Shown here: positions 10,505 to 20,253 of the stretch, piece by piece
Numbering within the stretch: position 1 is the stretch's first letter
Layout of the letters: each line of letters starts with the position of its first letter
NCBI GenBank assembly: GCA_911810475.1
Contig: OU461276.1
Location: 3,535,501 to 3,599,500 of the forward strand
Source of the DNA: Candidatus Celerinatantimonas neptuna
GTDB lineage: Bacteria; Pseudomonadota; Gammaproteobacteria; Enterobacterales; Celerinatantimonadaceae
Length of the DNA stretch: 64,000 bases
Direction of reading: 5' to 3'
Notes under the pieces: generated by a model
Databases searched by the model: none
What the model was told of the DNA's origin: nothing
What the model saw: only the letters and a program-made list of their open reading frames with translations
Program-made: the position numbers and the translations under genes

Positions 10505-11749
10505 ATGGAACAAGAACAGATTGTCTCCCCGGCCACGTTTACCCGTAGTCGGCGTTCATCGTTGATTGCCGCTATATTTTTGATGGCGACTTCTGCCATA
10601 GGACCTGGGTTTATAACTCAAACAGCAACATTTACTGCAACCATGGGCAGCGCGTTTGCTTTTGGCATATTAGCTTCAATTCTCATTGACTTCGTCGTAC
10701 AACAGAATATCTGGCGGGTCATTACGCTATCAAAGATGAATGCTGCCGATATTGCTAATCAGGCATTACCCGGTAGTGGTTATCTATTATCGATTTTGGT
10801 GATTATTGGCGGATTTGTTTTCAATATTGGTAATATTGCCGGAGCAGGTCTGGGTTTGAATGCATTAGTTGGATTAGACCCAAAATGGGGCGGGGCTATT
10901 AGTGCTATATTAGCGATTTACATTTTTTCGTCAAAATCGGCCAGTCAAATTATTGATCGATTAATCATTGGGTTGGGTGTTATGATGATCGGACTTGCAA
11001 TATTTGCTGCATGTGTCTCTCATCCTCCTGTTGTTCCGGCGTTACATCAAAGTGTGCTACCTGATCAGATTAGCTTTGCGACGATCACAACCATTGTTGG
11101 CGGTACCGTCGGTGGTTATATAGCCTACGCAGGTGCCCATCGACTGTTAGACAAAGGAACTGTTGGAAAAAAATATATTCAGGAAGTCTCAAAAGCAGCA
11201 ACGCAGGGTGTAATTGTTGTTGGACTAATGCGCTATATTTTGTTTTTGGCGATATTGGGTGTGGTTGCAAGTGGCGTAACATTGGATATTAGTAGTCATA
11301 GTGCGAATCCTGCTGCTCAGGCATTTCAACATGTGTTAGGAAATTGGGGGTTACATTTATTTGGGGTAATTTTGTGGGCAGCTGGTATTTCTAGTGTGAT
11401 AGGTGCTGCTTATACTTCTGTTTCGTTTATGTCAGTTTTCAAGCAAACATCACATGATTCTCAGCGTAATCAAGCCACGATTATTTTTATTGTTTTATCT
11501 CTAATCGTCTATCTGTTTTTAGGAACTGCGCCTACGGCATTACTGGTTTTTGTTGGGGGATTTAACGGATTAATATTACCGATTGGTTTATCTATTTTTG
11601 TTTATGTCGGGTTTAAGCGACAAGATCTACTTGACGGTTATCGTTACCCTAAATGGCTATTAGGTCTAGGGTTCATCGTTTGTTTACTGACATGGTATAT
11701 GGGGCTTTCGTCGGTAACAACGATCTTCCATTATCTGAAAGTTGCATGA
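10505..11749 (+). CDS. NRAMP-related membrane transporter of the 5-oxoproline cluster
   Basis: 414 residues with about eleven hydrophobic segments. The first helix carries [13 protein letters not shown] where true NRAMP manganese/iron carriers have GPGF followed by DPGN, and the sixth-helix MPH motif is absent ([13 protein letters not shown]). It therefore belongs to the NRAMP-related proteins without the metal site that occur next to pxpA/B/C genes, and may carry 5-oxoproline or another organic anion. Start ATG at 10505 has AGGAG upstream; a longer TTG frame exists. pxpA starts eight bases after the stop. Confidence 0.75.
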   Translation: MEQEQIVSPATFTRSRRSSLIAAIFLMATSAIGPGFITQTATFTATMGSAFAFGILASILIDFVVQQNIWRVITLSKMNAADIANQALPGSGYLLSILVIIGGFVFNIGNIAGAGLGLNALVGLDPKWGGAISAILAIYIFSSKSASQIIDRLIIGLGVMMIGLAIFAACVSHPPVVPALHQSVLPDQISFATITTIVGGTVGGYIAYAGAHRLLDKGTVGKKYIQEVSKAATQGVIVVGLMRYILFLAILGVVASGVTLDISSHSANPAAQAFQHVLGNWGLHLFGVILWAAGISSVIGAAYTSVSFMSVFKQTSHDSQRNQATIIFIVLSLIVYLFLGTAPTALLVFVGGFNGLILPIGLSIFVYVGFKRQDLLDGYRYPKWLLGLGFIVCLLTWYMGLSSVTTIFHYLKVA

Positions 11750-11757
11750 GGTTAATA

Positions 11758-12519
11758 ATGTTACATATTGATTTAAATAGTGATCTGGGGGAAAGTTACG
11801 GCGCCTGGAAGATGGGCGATGATCAAGCCATGTTAAATATCGTTAGTAGTGCCAATATCGCTTGTGGTTATCATGCCGGCGATCCGAAGGGGATTTTAGC
11901 AACGGTTAAAGCAGCGGCTAAAAAAGGAGTTCGAATTGGCGCACATGTTAGTTATCCCGATCGAGTCGGATTCGGACGAAGACAACTGGCAATAAGTGCT
12001 GATGAGTTATTTGCTGATGTTCTTTACCAAATTGGGGCATTGCATGGATTGGCCCAGGCTGCAGGCACACAACTAGATTATATAAAACCTCATGGGGCTC
12101 TATACAATACGATTGCTCACGATCAAGTTCAGGCGCAAGCTGTTATTGATGCGATAATTGCTTATGATGCATCATTACCTTTGGTCGCTTTAGCTGGTTC
12201 ACCTTTAATCTTGTTGGCTCATCAGCGAAATGTGATAACGATTGCCGAGGCATTTGCCGACAGGGCATATCATAGTGATGGAACATTAGTCTCGAGACGG
12301 GATCCCGGTGCTGTTTTACATGATCCTCACCAGGTTGCTCAGCGAATGATTGAGTTAGTAATGAATCAGTCATTGACTTCAATAGAAGGTGTCTTGACGC
12401 CGCTACAGGCTGATTCTATCTGTATTCACGGTGACACACCTGATGCAGTCACAATGGCACTGACTATTCGGGATGCTCTTGAGTCAGTTGGTGTGTCGAT
12501 TAGGTCATTTTGTTCATAA
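11758..12519 (+). CDS. pxpA: 5-oxoprolinase subunit A (LamB/YcsF family)
   Basis: PxpA acts with PxpB and PxpC in ATP-dependent hydrolysis of 5-oxo-L-proline to glutamate. The N-terminal signature [13 protein letters not shown] and the [11 protein letters not shown] motif are intact, as are [16 protein letters not shown] and CIHGDTPDA. Length is 253 residues, normal for the family. The ATG at 11758, preceded by GAGG, gives the family N terminus; a longer open frame upstream overlaps the permease. Its end overlaps the possible upstream extension of the next gene, which suggests coupled translation. Confidence 0.95.
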   Translation: MLHIDLNSDLGESYGAWKMGDDQAMLNIVSSANIACGYHAGDPKGILATVKAAAKKGVRIGAHVSYPDRVGFGRRQLAISADELFADVLYQIGALHGLAQAAGTQLDYIKPHGALYNTIAHDQVQAQAVIDAIIAYDASLPLVALAGSPLILLAHQRNVITIAEAFADRAYHSDGTLVSRRDPGAVLHDPHQVAQRMIELVMNQSLTSIEGVLTPLQADSICIHGDTPDAVTMALTIRDALESVGVSIRSFCS

Positions 12520-12545
12520 TTGAATGGGTATGTTTTGGAGATCAC

Positions 12546-14126
12546 GTGCGTTTTTTACCTGTCAACTTAACAAGTCTGTTAATTGAGTTTTCTAACTTAG
12601 AAGAAACTCTGGCATTGCATCAAAATCTAGTGGTCGATCCCATTGATAGTATTTTGGAAATGATTCCGGCGGCTTGTACCTTACTGATTTATTTTGATCG
12701 ATATAGGACGGATGCATACAAACTTACAGCATCTATCCGGAAACGAGAATATTCGACTCATTTTTTTTCATGCGTTCAAACGATTCAGATCCCTGTGACA
12801 TATGATGGAGAAGATCTTCAAAACGTAGCTGATTGCCTGGGAATATCCGTAGCAGAAGTTATTTATCGTCATACGCATCAGTCTTATCGGGTTGCTTTTA
12901 CTGGTTTTGCACCTGGATTTGCTTATTTATCTTGCTTAGAAAATCAATTATCTGTACCCAGACATGCTTCTCCTCGTATCCGTATACCGGCTGGTTCTGT
13001 TGCATTAGCTGGTGAATTTAGTGGTATTTATCCTAAAGATAGCCCAGGAGGCTGGCAGCTGATTGGACGAACAGATCAACAGATGTGGGATCTTGATCGG
13101 GAGCAACCTGCACTGCTGCGACCTGGTGATCAAGTGGTTTTTGTTGATGCAACACAATCTTCCGTTACGTCATTTTCTTGTTCAGTTAAAAAAAAGAAAA
13201 TCTCGCTACCACATTCTGATCGTAAACATGGAATAAAAATCAAGCAAGTTACTTTTCCAATATTGTTCCAAGATCAGGGACGGGCAGGTCTGTCTGATGT
13301 CGGTATTTCTGAATCAGGTGCAATGGACCGACAAGCGCTAAGAGATGCAAACCGAATTGTCGGGAACTGTATTAACGAGACAATATTGGAAATTACAAAC
13401 GGGTCTTTGAGAGTCCAGGTTTTAGGTGATCTGGTTATTTGTGTGACCGGGGCTATATGTTCTATATCGGTTACAACTTCTGCGGGGGATATGATTCAGT
13501 GTGAAAATTATCGACCTGTAGCCCTTTGTGATGGTGACGAGCTAGAATTGTCTGCACCAAGAGCTGGTGTTCGCAGTTATTTATCCGTGCGGGGAGGTTG
13601 GCTCTGCGAGTCAGTTTTGCAAAGCACTTCTTATGATACATTGGCTCAGATTGGTCCAAAACCGATTCGCAATGGAAATTCGGTTTTTGTAGCAAAAACG
13701 GATACACATCGGATAGTTTTACCCGATTACCCATTGCCGAATCCTTTACCTAGTTCAGGCGATATCATCACATTAGATGTCATTATGGGGCCACATACTG
13801 ATTGGTTTAGTGATTCAGCAGTGGCGATTTTAGTCTCCCAGCACTGGCATGTTACGAATGAATCGAATCGAATTGGACTACGCCTTGAAGGTAGCCGAAC
13901 TTTAACCCGCAAGGATCCACACGAATTACCAAGCGAAGGGACTGTGGCTGGCTCTATTCAGGTTCCAACCAATGGACAACCTGTTCTTTTTATGCGTGAT
14001 CATCCTTTGACTGGTGGATATCCTGTAATCGCAGTGATCGCTGATTATCATTTAGATTTATGTGGTCAGTTACCTGTCGGATGTTCTGTGATCTTTCATC
14101 CGATTCAGATTTTTCAGGAGTTTTAA
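12546..14126 (+). CDS. pxpBC: 5-oxoprolinase subunits B and C fused
   Basis: Single 526-residue polypeptide. The N-terminal half (to about residue 215) is PxpB/KipI-like, with AFTGFAPGFAYL and RIPAGSVALAGEFSGIYP. The C-terminal half is PxpC/KipA-like, beginning at TFPILFQDQGRAGLSDVGIS. In E. coli these are two proteins; here a lysine-rich linker joins them. I chose GTG at 12546 because GGAG lies seven bases upstream; an in-frame TTG at 12510 has no such site. The next gene begins four bases after the stop. Confidence 0.9.
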   Translation: MRFLPVNLTSLLIEFSNLEETLALHQNLVVDPIDSILEMIPAACTLLIYFDRYRTDAYKLTASIRKREYSTHFFSCVQTIQIPVTYDGEDLQNVADCLGISVAEVIYRHTHQSYRVAFTGFAPGFAYLSCLENQLSVPRHASPRIRIPAGSVALAGEFSGIYPKDSPGGWQLIGRTDQQMWDLDREQPALLRPGDQVVFVDATQSSVTSFSCSVKKKKISLPHSDRKHGIKIKQVTFPILFQDQGRAGLSDVGISESGAMDRQALRDANRIVGNCINETILEITNGSLRVQVLGDLVICVTGAICSISVTTSAGDMIQCENYRPVALCDGDELELSAPRAGVRSYLSVRGGWLCESVLQSTSYDTLAQIGPKPIRNGNSVFVAKTDTHRIVLPDYPLPNPLPSSGDIITLDVIMGPHTDWFSDSAVAILVSQHWHVTNESNRIGLRLEGSRTLTRKDPHELPSEGTVAGSIQVPTNGQPVLFMRDHPLTGGYPVIAVIADYHLDLCGQLPVGCSVIFHPIQIFQEF

Positions 14127-14130
14127 TTAA

Positions 14131-15915
14131 TTGAGTAATCATATGACGCAAACAACATTCTCGTCTGAACATCAGGTTTTGATTGCTAATCGTGGTGAAG
14201 TTGCTGTTCGGATTATCAGAGCCTGCCGAGATTTTGGGGCTAAATCCATTGCGGTCTATGCAGATGTTGATGCCGGTGCATTGCATACTCGACTCGCTGA
14301 CCAAGCGTATGCCTTAGATGGAAATACGGTTCAGGATAGTTATTTAAATATAGAAAAATTAATTGCAATTGCTAAGCACTCAGGCGCAACTATGATTCAT
14401 CCCGGATATGGATTTTTATCTGAACGGGCTGAGTTTGCAAAAGCAGTTGAACAGGCAGGATTAATCTGGATTGGCCCTAATGCACGATCGATAGAAATAT
14501 TAGGAAATAAAATTGAAGCCCGTCATTTGGCTCAAAAAGTGGGAGCGCCGCTGGCAAAAGGTACGGCAGAACCTGTTAAAGATGTTTCTGATGTGATTCA
14601 TTTTGCCCAACAGAACGGTTTTCCCATTGCGATAAAGGCAGCATTTGGTGGCGGAGGTAAAGGGCTAAAAGTTGTGAGGCAGTTTGATGAAATCGAAGAG
14701 CTTTACGATTCTGCTGTGCGAGAGTCCCAGGCAGCATTTGGTCGCAGTGAATGCTTTATTGAGCAATATTTGGATAAGCCACGTCATATAGAAGTTCAGA
14801 TAATTGCTGACAATCATCAAAACATCGTGGTTTTGGGGACGCGGGACTGTTCTTTACAAAGACGCCATCAGAAATTAGTTGAAGAAGCGCCTGCACCATT
14901 TATTAGTGAGACTCAGCGTCAGATTTTGTATAAGGCTGCTTGCGATATTTGTAAACAGGCTAACTATGTAGGTGCTGCAACAGTTGAATTTCTGCTAAGT
15001 ACCCATGGTACTATCTCATTTCTTGAGGTGAATACTCGTCTGCAAGTTGAGCATACCATCACTGAAGAAACAACCGGGATTGATATTGTACTAGAGCAAC
15101 TAAGAATAGCTAGCGGATTAGAGTTGAGTATCTTGTCGACGCCAGAACCCCGGGGACATTCGTTTGAATTTCGCATTAATGCAGAAGATCCGGGGAAAGG
15201 TTTTCTACCGACACCAGGGATTATTCATTGTTTTCGTCCACCGTCAGGGCCCGGGGTTCGATTAGATAGTGGCGTTGCCGATGGCTCAACAGTACCTGGT
15301 CAGTTTGATTCTCTAATCGCAAAACTGATTGTAACCGGGCGAACTCGTGAACGGGCTATTCAACGGGCTAAGAGAGCATTGGATGAATTTAAAATAGAAG
15401 GTGTGGCCAGTATTGTGCCATTTCATCGAGAGGTATTGAAACATGAAGATTTTGTGAGTCAATTTGCGATTCATACAAATTGGATTGAAAGTGATTTTGA
15501 TAAACAGATCGATATGCAAAGTCGTCCAAACCAACTAAATTCGTTAGAGATTATCAGGAGTTATATTGAAATTGATGGTAAGCAACATCAACTTGGAATT
15601 TCTCAATCGATGTTGATGAATCTTTCGGGACTTAATGCTCATATTGCAACTGAGCCATCTACGTCAGATACTTCACCGGCTGCTTTAGAAAGTGAGAGTC
15701 ATGTTCAGGCGCCACTAACCGGAATATTAACCAAATGGGTTGCAGTTGATCAGAGTGAAGTTGAAAAAGGACAATTGATCGCCGTAATGGAAGCTATGAA
15801 AATGGAAGTACAAATTGTTGCACCATGCTCTGGTCGGTTATGTCATTTAGTTGGTGCTGGCGATCAACTTGAATCGGATACCCCGATTGCACGGGTCGAT
15901 GAGTTAACCTGTTAA
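14131..15915 (+). CDS. Biotin carboxylase with fused biotin carboxyl carrier domain
   Basis: 594 residues. Residues 1-450 form an AccC-type biotin carboxylase: LIANRGEVAVRIIRA, HPGYGFLSERAEFA, an ATP-grasp GGGGKG loop and EVNTRLQVEHTITE. The last 80 residues are a biotinyl domain with EAMKM, the biotinylated lysine being residue 557. It closes the pxp operon; accB/accC-like genes are common beside pxp genes. No carboxyltransferase subunit lies nearby, so the acceptor is unknown. The TTG at 14131 is well spaced from AGGAG (14116-14120); the ATG at 14143 is an alternative start. Confidence 0.88.
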   Translation: MSNHMTQTTFSSEHQVLIANRGEVAVRIIRACRDFGAKSIAVYADVDAGALHTRLADQAYALDGNTVQDSYLNIEKLIAIAKHSGATMIHPGYGFLSERAEFAKAVEQAGLIWIGPNARSIEILGNKIEARHLAQKVGAPLAKGTAEPVKDVSDVIHFAQQNGFPIAIKAAFGGGGKGLKVVRQFDEIEELYDSAVRESQAAFGRSECFIEQYLDKPRHIEVQIIADNHQNIVVLGTRDCSLQRRHQKLVEEAPAPFISETQRQILYKAACDICKQANYVGAATVEFLLSTHGTISFLEVNTRLQVEHTITEETTGIDIVLEQLRIASGLELSILSTPEPRGHSFEFRINAEDPGKGFLPTPGIIHCFRPPSGPGVRLDSGVADGSTVPGQFDSLIAKLIVTGRTRERAIQRAKRALDEFKIEGVASIVPFHREVLKHEDFVSQFAIHTNWIESDFDKQIDMQSRPNQLNSLEIIRSYIEIDGKQHQLGISQSMLMNLSGLNAHIATEPSTSDTSPAALESESHVQAPLTGILTKWVAVDQSEVEKGQLIAVMEAMKMEVQIVAPCSGRLCHLVGAGDQLESDTPIARVDELTC

Positions 15916-16297
15916 ATGTCTTTCATTGGTGAAATATATCGCTGAACTTAACTGTAAGATATTCATCGCTCAATAGCTTCCGTTATGCATAAGAAGCTCA
16001 CTTTTTAAAAAAGTTTTTTATGCAAAATTGAAGTTATTTTTGTTTAAATTAATTATCAAATATATAATCATGTATAGTTGCTATTACTATTTATTGTATG
16101 ACTAGGTGAGTGGTATTCGTTAAACGGATTTTAGAATCTGACAAATTATCCTTTCAGTCGGGTTTTTCATGGTACCTATACATTATTTCTGGGTTCAGCC
16201 AGATAGTTCATTGATTTTAAATTTTATTTTCCAGATCAAACCAATAGTTAAAGGTTTTATTGTTGTAAGGGGTTAGACTATTAAATATATTGCTGTG
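15916..16297. other. Intergenic region after the pxp operon
   Basis: About 380 AT-rich bases with no credible gene. Near 16000-16020 there is a weak A/T palindrome with a T-run that could end the pxp transcript. The promoter of the MFS gene should also lie here, but I cannot pick it out. Confidence 0.4.
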
Positions 16298-17536
16298 ATG
16301 TTCAATGGTCAGGCTAAAATTTACTTTATTATTAATGGATTAGCTGCCGCTGCCTATGCGCTTATTTTACCTATTATGAGTTTATATCTAGTCGATGAAT
16401 TGCATACGCCTCCAGCATTGATCGGTGTGTATACAACAGCAACAGCGCTTTCTTCTGCCTGGGTTAGCCATCGGCTAACATCGCTATTGGACAGTGGGTT
16501 CTCCAGTAAAATATTATTGTTATTTGCTATTACCGGAATTTTCTTAGCTTCTTTAGGCTATGCATTTGCCCAACAATTTTGGCAGGCTCTGATTGTCGGT
16601 GTATTCTTTATGTCATTTGGCTATTCGGCTATTCCGTTGATTCTAGCGATGATTCGCTGTTATGCAGAAAAAACAGGGCAGGATAGTGCAAAGTTAAATT
16701 CACAAATGCGATCATCAGTTTCTTTATTATGGATAGTGGGTCCTCCATTAGCATTTTTATCTGTAGCAAAATTGGGATTTAGGCATAATTTTTATCTGGC
16801 AAGTCTTATTGCGATTGTGGTTTTAATTTCAGTAACTTTATTGCTCGATAGCGAGTCTGTTACTTGTAGAAAAGATGTTACTTTAAATTGCAAAATTAAT
16901 CAGAAATTACCAAAGCAAGTTTGGTTCTTAGGATTAGTTATCTTTTTTGCAAATGTAGCCAATAGTACCTTCCTCAATGCAATGCCACTTTATTTGACTC
17001 AACAACTTCGATTTGCCAAAAGTACCCCAGGGTTTTTGATCGGGCTGACATCTTTATTGGAGATACCAGTGATGTTTTTTTCGGTTCGTTGGGCACAACG
17101 AATTGGTAAGATCAAGGTATTGTTGTTTGGCTTTATGGCTGCGTTAATTTTTTACATAGGTCTTCAGATGGCTGATCATTTATATGAATTTTTTATACTT
17201 CAACTTGTAGATGGTTTATTTTTTGGGATCTTTGTTGGTTTAGGTGTCACCTTGCTTCAAGATTATGCTCCATTACAAGTGGGTAAAGCTTCTGCATTTT
17301 ATGCAAATGCCATGTTAATTGGAACCATGGTCGGTACCAGTGTCATGGGCGTTTTAGCCCAATATTTTGGTTATCAAAAATCTTTATTACTCTCTTTTGT
17401 GTCAATGCTTATTGCGGTGGCGTTGTTGATGCACTTTGAAAATAATCGTCAGGCTCATCTGGCAATGAATCAGATGGATTCTTCCGACCATGAGGATAAA
17501 TTAAGCTCATCTGTTTCATATAGCAAAGAAGGCTGA
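16298..17536 (+). CDS. SetA-like MFS sugar efflux transporter
   Basis: 412 residues with twelve predicted membrane helices in two halves separated by a hydrophilic loop around residue 195. The start (INGLAAAAYALILPIMSLYL) and the SSAWVSHRLTSLLDSG loop resemble the SetA/SetB/SotB branch that exports sugars or related toxic metabolites. Substrate cannot be read from the sequence. ATG at 16298 immediately follows a GTG in the same frame; no strong ribosome-binding site is visible. A hairpin after the stop separates it from sulA. Confidence 0.72.
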   Translation: MFNGQAKIYFIINGLAAAAYALILPIMSLYLVDELHTPPALIGVYTTATALSSAWVSHRLTSLLDSGFSSKILLLFAITGIFLASLGYAFAQQFWQALIVGVFFMSFGYSAIPLILAMIRCYAEKTGQDSAKLNSQMRSSVSLLWIVGPPLAFLSVAKLGFRHNFYLASLIAIVVLISVTLLLDSESVTCRKDVTLNCKINQKLPKQVWFLGLVIFFANVANSTFLNAMPLYLTQQLRFAKSTPGFLIGLTSLLEIPVMFFSVRWAQRIGKIKVLLFGFMAALIFYIGLQMADHLYEFFILQLVDGLFFGIFVGLGVTLLQDYAPLQVGKASAFYANAMLIGTMVGTSVMGVLAQYFGYQKSLLLSFVSMLIAVALLMHFENNRQAHLAMNQMDSSDHEDKLSSSVSYSKEG

Positions 17537-17538
17537 GA

Positions 17539-17575
17539 AAACCAAGAGTCTGCATGACAAGCACGGTCTTGGTTT
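17539..17575. terminator. Bidirectional hairpin between MFS gene and sulA
   Basis: AAACCAAGA pairs with TCTTGGTTT (9 bp, 19-base loop) exactly between the two convergent genes; it overlaps the last bases of sulA. Confidence 0.6.
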
Positions 17576-18071
17576 AGTGGGATAGAGCCCAACTACGGAT
17601 AGATTGAAAGAAACACGCCAGGGTATCGCCCTCACTGGCTGCATGTTCTAATTGTTGATATTGAGCTGTACTAAGTCTTTCACCCCAGTTGAATACGGCG
17701 CTACATGATTGGCTTTTTAGCGCTTTTTCCATGAGTTGAACCCGATCCCTCGTCCCTGGATGGACCATTAAAATCCGATTTAGATTTATTTTATAGTGAT
17801 TGAATATTTCAATATTCAACTGCTTTGGAGGCGCTATCAATATGATCCATCGTTTTTGCTCACTCAACTGGCGTAATAACAACAGAATGTGCTGCCATTC
17901 ACTGTTATTTGAATTGTAGCTATCCATATGATGAATGAGCTTATCGGCATGTTCGATCGGGACCTGAATGTGTTGGTTTTTTCGAATGTGATTAAATTTA
18001 AACGAACCAAAATGGCGTGGTTCCACGCATATGCATTGAATCTGCATGTTGGAGCTGAAAGATCTATTCAT
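17574..18071 (-). CDS. sulA: SOS-induced cell division inhibitor, SulA-like
   Basis: 165 residues resembling SulA, which blocks FtsZ polymerisation during the SOS response. The C-terminal part matches the family pattern: RWIILIAPPKQLN, a predicted RecA-like alpha/beta core, EKALKSQSCSAVFNW and EHAASEGDTLACFF. The N terminus is divergent, as is usual. The identification is strongly supported by tandem LexA boxes directly upstream. The ATG at 18071 has an AAGGA tract that sits very close; an internal ATG at 18047 is less likely. Lon-mediated turnover would be expected but is not visible. Confidence 0.82.
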   Translation of the reverse strand: MNRSFSSNMQIQCICVEPRHFGSFKFNHIRKNQHIQVPIEHADKLIHHMDSYNSNNSEWQHILLLLRQLSEQKRWIILIAPPKQLNIEIFNHYKINLNRILMVHPGTRDRVQLMEKALKSQSCSAVFNWGERLSTAQYQQLEHAASEGDTLACFFQSIRSWALSH

Positions 18072-18089
18072 TCCTTTGCCTTATGGGTA

Positions 18090-18120
18090 CTGTTCTAATA
18101 TACAGTGTATGAATATACAG
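18090..18120 (-). promoter_or_regulatory. Tandem LexA (SOS) boxes upstream of sulA
   Basis: On the minus strand, CTGTATATTAGAACAG (18090-18105) is a perfect CTGT-N8-ACAG LexA box. A second, abutting copy, CTGTATATTCATACAC (18105-18120), deviates at the last base. They lie 19 bases before the sulA start, so LexA would cover the promoter. Confidence 0.85.
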
Positions 18121-18530
18121 TATTCTTGTTTTTGTTAAAAATCAAGCATACCTGACGATTTTTTCTACAAATTTACAGTTTACAGGTAAGGAATTGGTGC
18201 AAAAGTATCCAGACATGTTAAAATCTTGCCTTCAGCTATTTGGGCTAATTGATTTTTTGTGATGAACTTCATTACAATCAATGGTACAGGGTAGTTTATG
18301 ATTTATCGCTTCTGAATTTTCAAAGATAGATTTGTTTATAGATATCTTTCGTAACATGCTCAAATATCGAATTACCTTAATTTAAAGTGAACTTACATCA
18401 CCATTATTTAATGGCGATTTGTTTTTGATCCGTATTTTTAGTCACTTATACATAGTTAAGGTAAACCCAGCTTATGCAAACTGGTGTTTTACAATGGCTT
18501 CTTTTAAATTGGATTTAGGTGATACGAATA
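18121..18530. other. Intergenic region before the small protein gene
   Basis: About 410 bases between the sulA operator and the next rightward gene. No gene, repeat or RNA is supported; it should contain the promoter for the 55-residue protein and yegD. Confidence 0.4.
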
Positions 18531-18698
18531 ATGAACCGATTACTACTTTCAGCCACGGCAACATTGTTTGCAGGTCAGGCGTTAGGTCATTCTGAGCATC
18601 CGCTGAGTATAGCGATGCAAATCCCCGGGTTTGAATGGATTTCTGCTATAGTGCTTGCCGGCATGTTTTGTTATGCCATATTACGGTTTCGCCGTTAA
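18531..18698 (+). CDS. Small membrane protein upstream of yegD
   Basis: 55-residue protein. The N terminus looks like a signal peptide or first membrane helix (MNRLLLSATATLFAG), followed by a short polar stretch (HSEHP) and a second hydrophobic helix ending in the basic tail LRFRR. AGGT lies about 12 bases before the ATG. I do not recognise a family. It is 75 bases upstream of yegD in the same direction, so the two may share a transcript. Its coding status rests on length, start context and a sensible membrane profile. Confidence 0.55.
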   Translation: MNRLLLSATATLFAGQALGHSEHPLSIAMQIPGFEWISAIVLAGMFCYAILRFRR

Positions 18699-18773
18699 TT
18701 AGGAACCCCTTGCCGGATCTCATGGTTTTCGTTAAGCTGCGCGGTCTGTTTAAATGCCAGTGGAGCGAACAAT

Positions 18774-20156
18774 ATGGGGTATTCTTCTTTTGCCGGATTT
18801 GATTTCGGGACATCAAATTGTGCTTTAGGGGCATTTAACGATAGTGATTTAGATATCATTCAATTACCTGATCATGGCCGTTATATGCCATCGACTATGT
18901 TTGCGCCAAAACGTGAAATGATGAGCGGTTGGCTGTTTCAGCAATTGAAACGCGAAGGTATTGAGCAATCTTATTTTAAGGCCCGCGAACTAAAATTATC
19001 TTTTGCATTAAGAGCTTTAAAAGAAGCCGAGCTTGACGGGTATGACTGTGAACTTTTGTTTGGGAAAGATGCCTTTGAGGCTTATCTGGAAGATCCCCTC
19101 GATTGTTATTACGTTAAATCTCCAAAATCTTTTTTAGGTGCTACTGGTTTAACAGAACGTCATCAACAACAGTTTGAAGATATTGTTGCAGCGATGATAT
19201 GGCATGTCCGTAGCCAAACGGCTCAAACGATGGGATGTTGGCCTAAACAGGTGGTCATTGGTCGCCCAGTGAACTTTCAGGGCTTAAACAGCCAACAGAG
19301 CAACCAACAAGCAGTTCAAATTTTAACGAAAGCAGCACGTTTTGCTGGCTTTGAAAAAATTGAATTTTTATATGAACCGCTAGCTGCTGGTTTAACGTAT
19401 CAATCAACGCTGACAGAACCTCGGCGGGTGTTGGTGGTCGACATTGGTGGTGGGACAAGTGATATCTCATTTATGGAAATGGGGCCCGCTTATAATGACT
19501 CTTTTGATCATGAGAAGTTAGTTTTAGGCTACAGTGGTCAGCGAATCGGTGGTAACGATTTTGATATTGCTTTAAACATTCAATCATTGATGCCTTTATT
19601 GGGAATGAATCAGATATTGGCAACAGGGCAACCTATGCCCCATAAAGTGTATTTTGATGCAGCTTCTGTGAATAATTTGCCAGCTCAATCTGATTTTTAT
19701 AGTCAGAAAGGAAAACAATTACTGGCTCATTTAAAAGATGATATGCAACCGCAATTCTGGCAACGTCTTGTACGCCTTTACGAAGAGCAGCTGACTCAAC
19801 GTTTAAATTTTAGTGCGGAACAAAGCAAAATCGCATTGGGAGACGAATCGGTTTATCAGTGTGATTTGGATTATTTAGACAGATCGTTAACGACAGAAAT
19901 TTCCGTAGATTCATTGCAAGAGGCAAGTCTGAAAATTACAGATGCTTTAAATGCTTTGATTACAGATGTGATTGCTCAGGGCGGTGTTCAACCAGATGTC
20001 CTTTTCTTAACCGGAGGTACAGCTCATTCACCGATTATACGGCATTATCTCGCTGAAAAATTTGCTGGTATCGAACAAATTAGTGGCGATAACTTTGGTA
20101 GTGTTACCGGAGGCTTGACGCGTTGGGCACGGCAAATATTCACGTCTGAAGTATAA
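18774..20156 (+). CDS. yegD: Hsp70-like protein YegD
   Basis: 460-residue actin/Hsp70-fold ATPase of the YegD branch (E. coli 450). Phosphate loop 1 is FDFGTSNCALG near the N terminus; phosphate loop 2 VVDIGGGTSDISF and the adenosine motif FLTGGTAHSP follow. The usual Hsp70 substrate-binding domain is absent, so it is not a general DnaK-type chaperone, and its physiological role is unknown. A long hairpin separates it from the convergent ggt gene. Confidence 0.88.
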   Translation: MGYSSFAGFDFGTSNCALGAFNDSDLDIIQLPDHGRYMPSTMFAPKREMMSGWLFQQLKREGIEQSYFKARELKLSFALRALKEAELDGYDCELLFGKDAFEAYLEDPLDCYYVKSPKSFLGATGLTERHQQQFEDIVAAMIWHVRSQTAQTMGCWPKQVVIGRPVNFQGLNSQQSNQQAVQILTKAARFAGFEKIEFLYEPLAAGLTYQSTLTEPRRVLVVDIGGGTSDISFMEMGPAYNDSFDHEKLVLGYSGQRIGGNDFDIALNIQSLMPLLGMNQILATGQPMPHKVYFDAASVNNLPAQSDFYSQKGKQLLAHLKDDMQPQFWQRLVRLYEEQLTQRLNFSAEQSKIALGDESVYQCDLDYLDRSLTTEISVDSLQEASLKITDALNALITDVIAQGGVQPDVLFLTGGTAHSPIIRHYLAEKFAGIEQISGDNFGSVTGGLTRWARQIFTSEV

Positions 20157-20180
20157 TCTCTTCTATTATGCAAATAAAGA

Positions 20181-20209
20181 ATAGGTGGTTTTTTGAAAAA
20201 ACCACCTAT
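20181..20209. terminator. Bidirectional terminator between yegD and ggt
   Basis: ATAGGTGGTTTTTT and its exact 14-base complement flank a single base; the U-rich arms serve both converging genes. Confidence 0.85.
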
Positions 20210-20253
20210 CTTGCATCAGTAAACATAACGGTTAAAGTTGATGTATCCAGACA

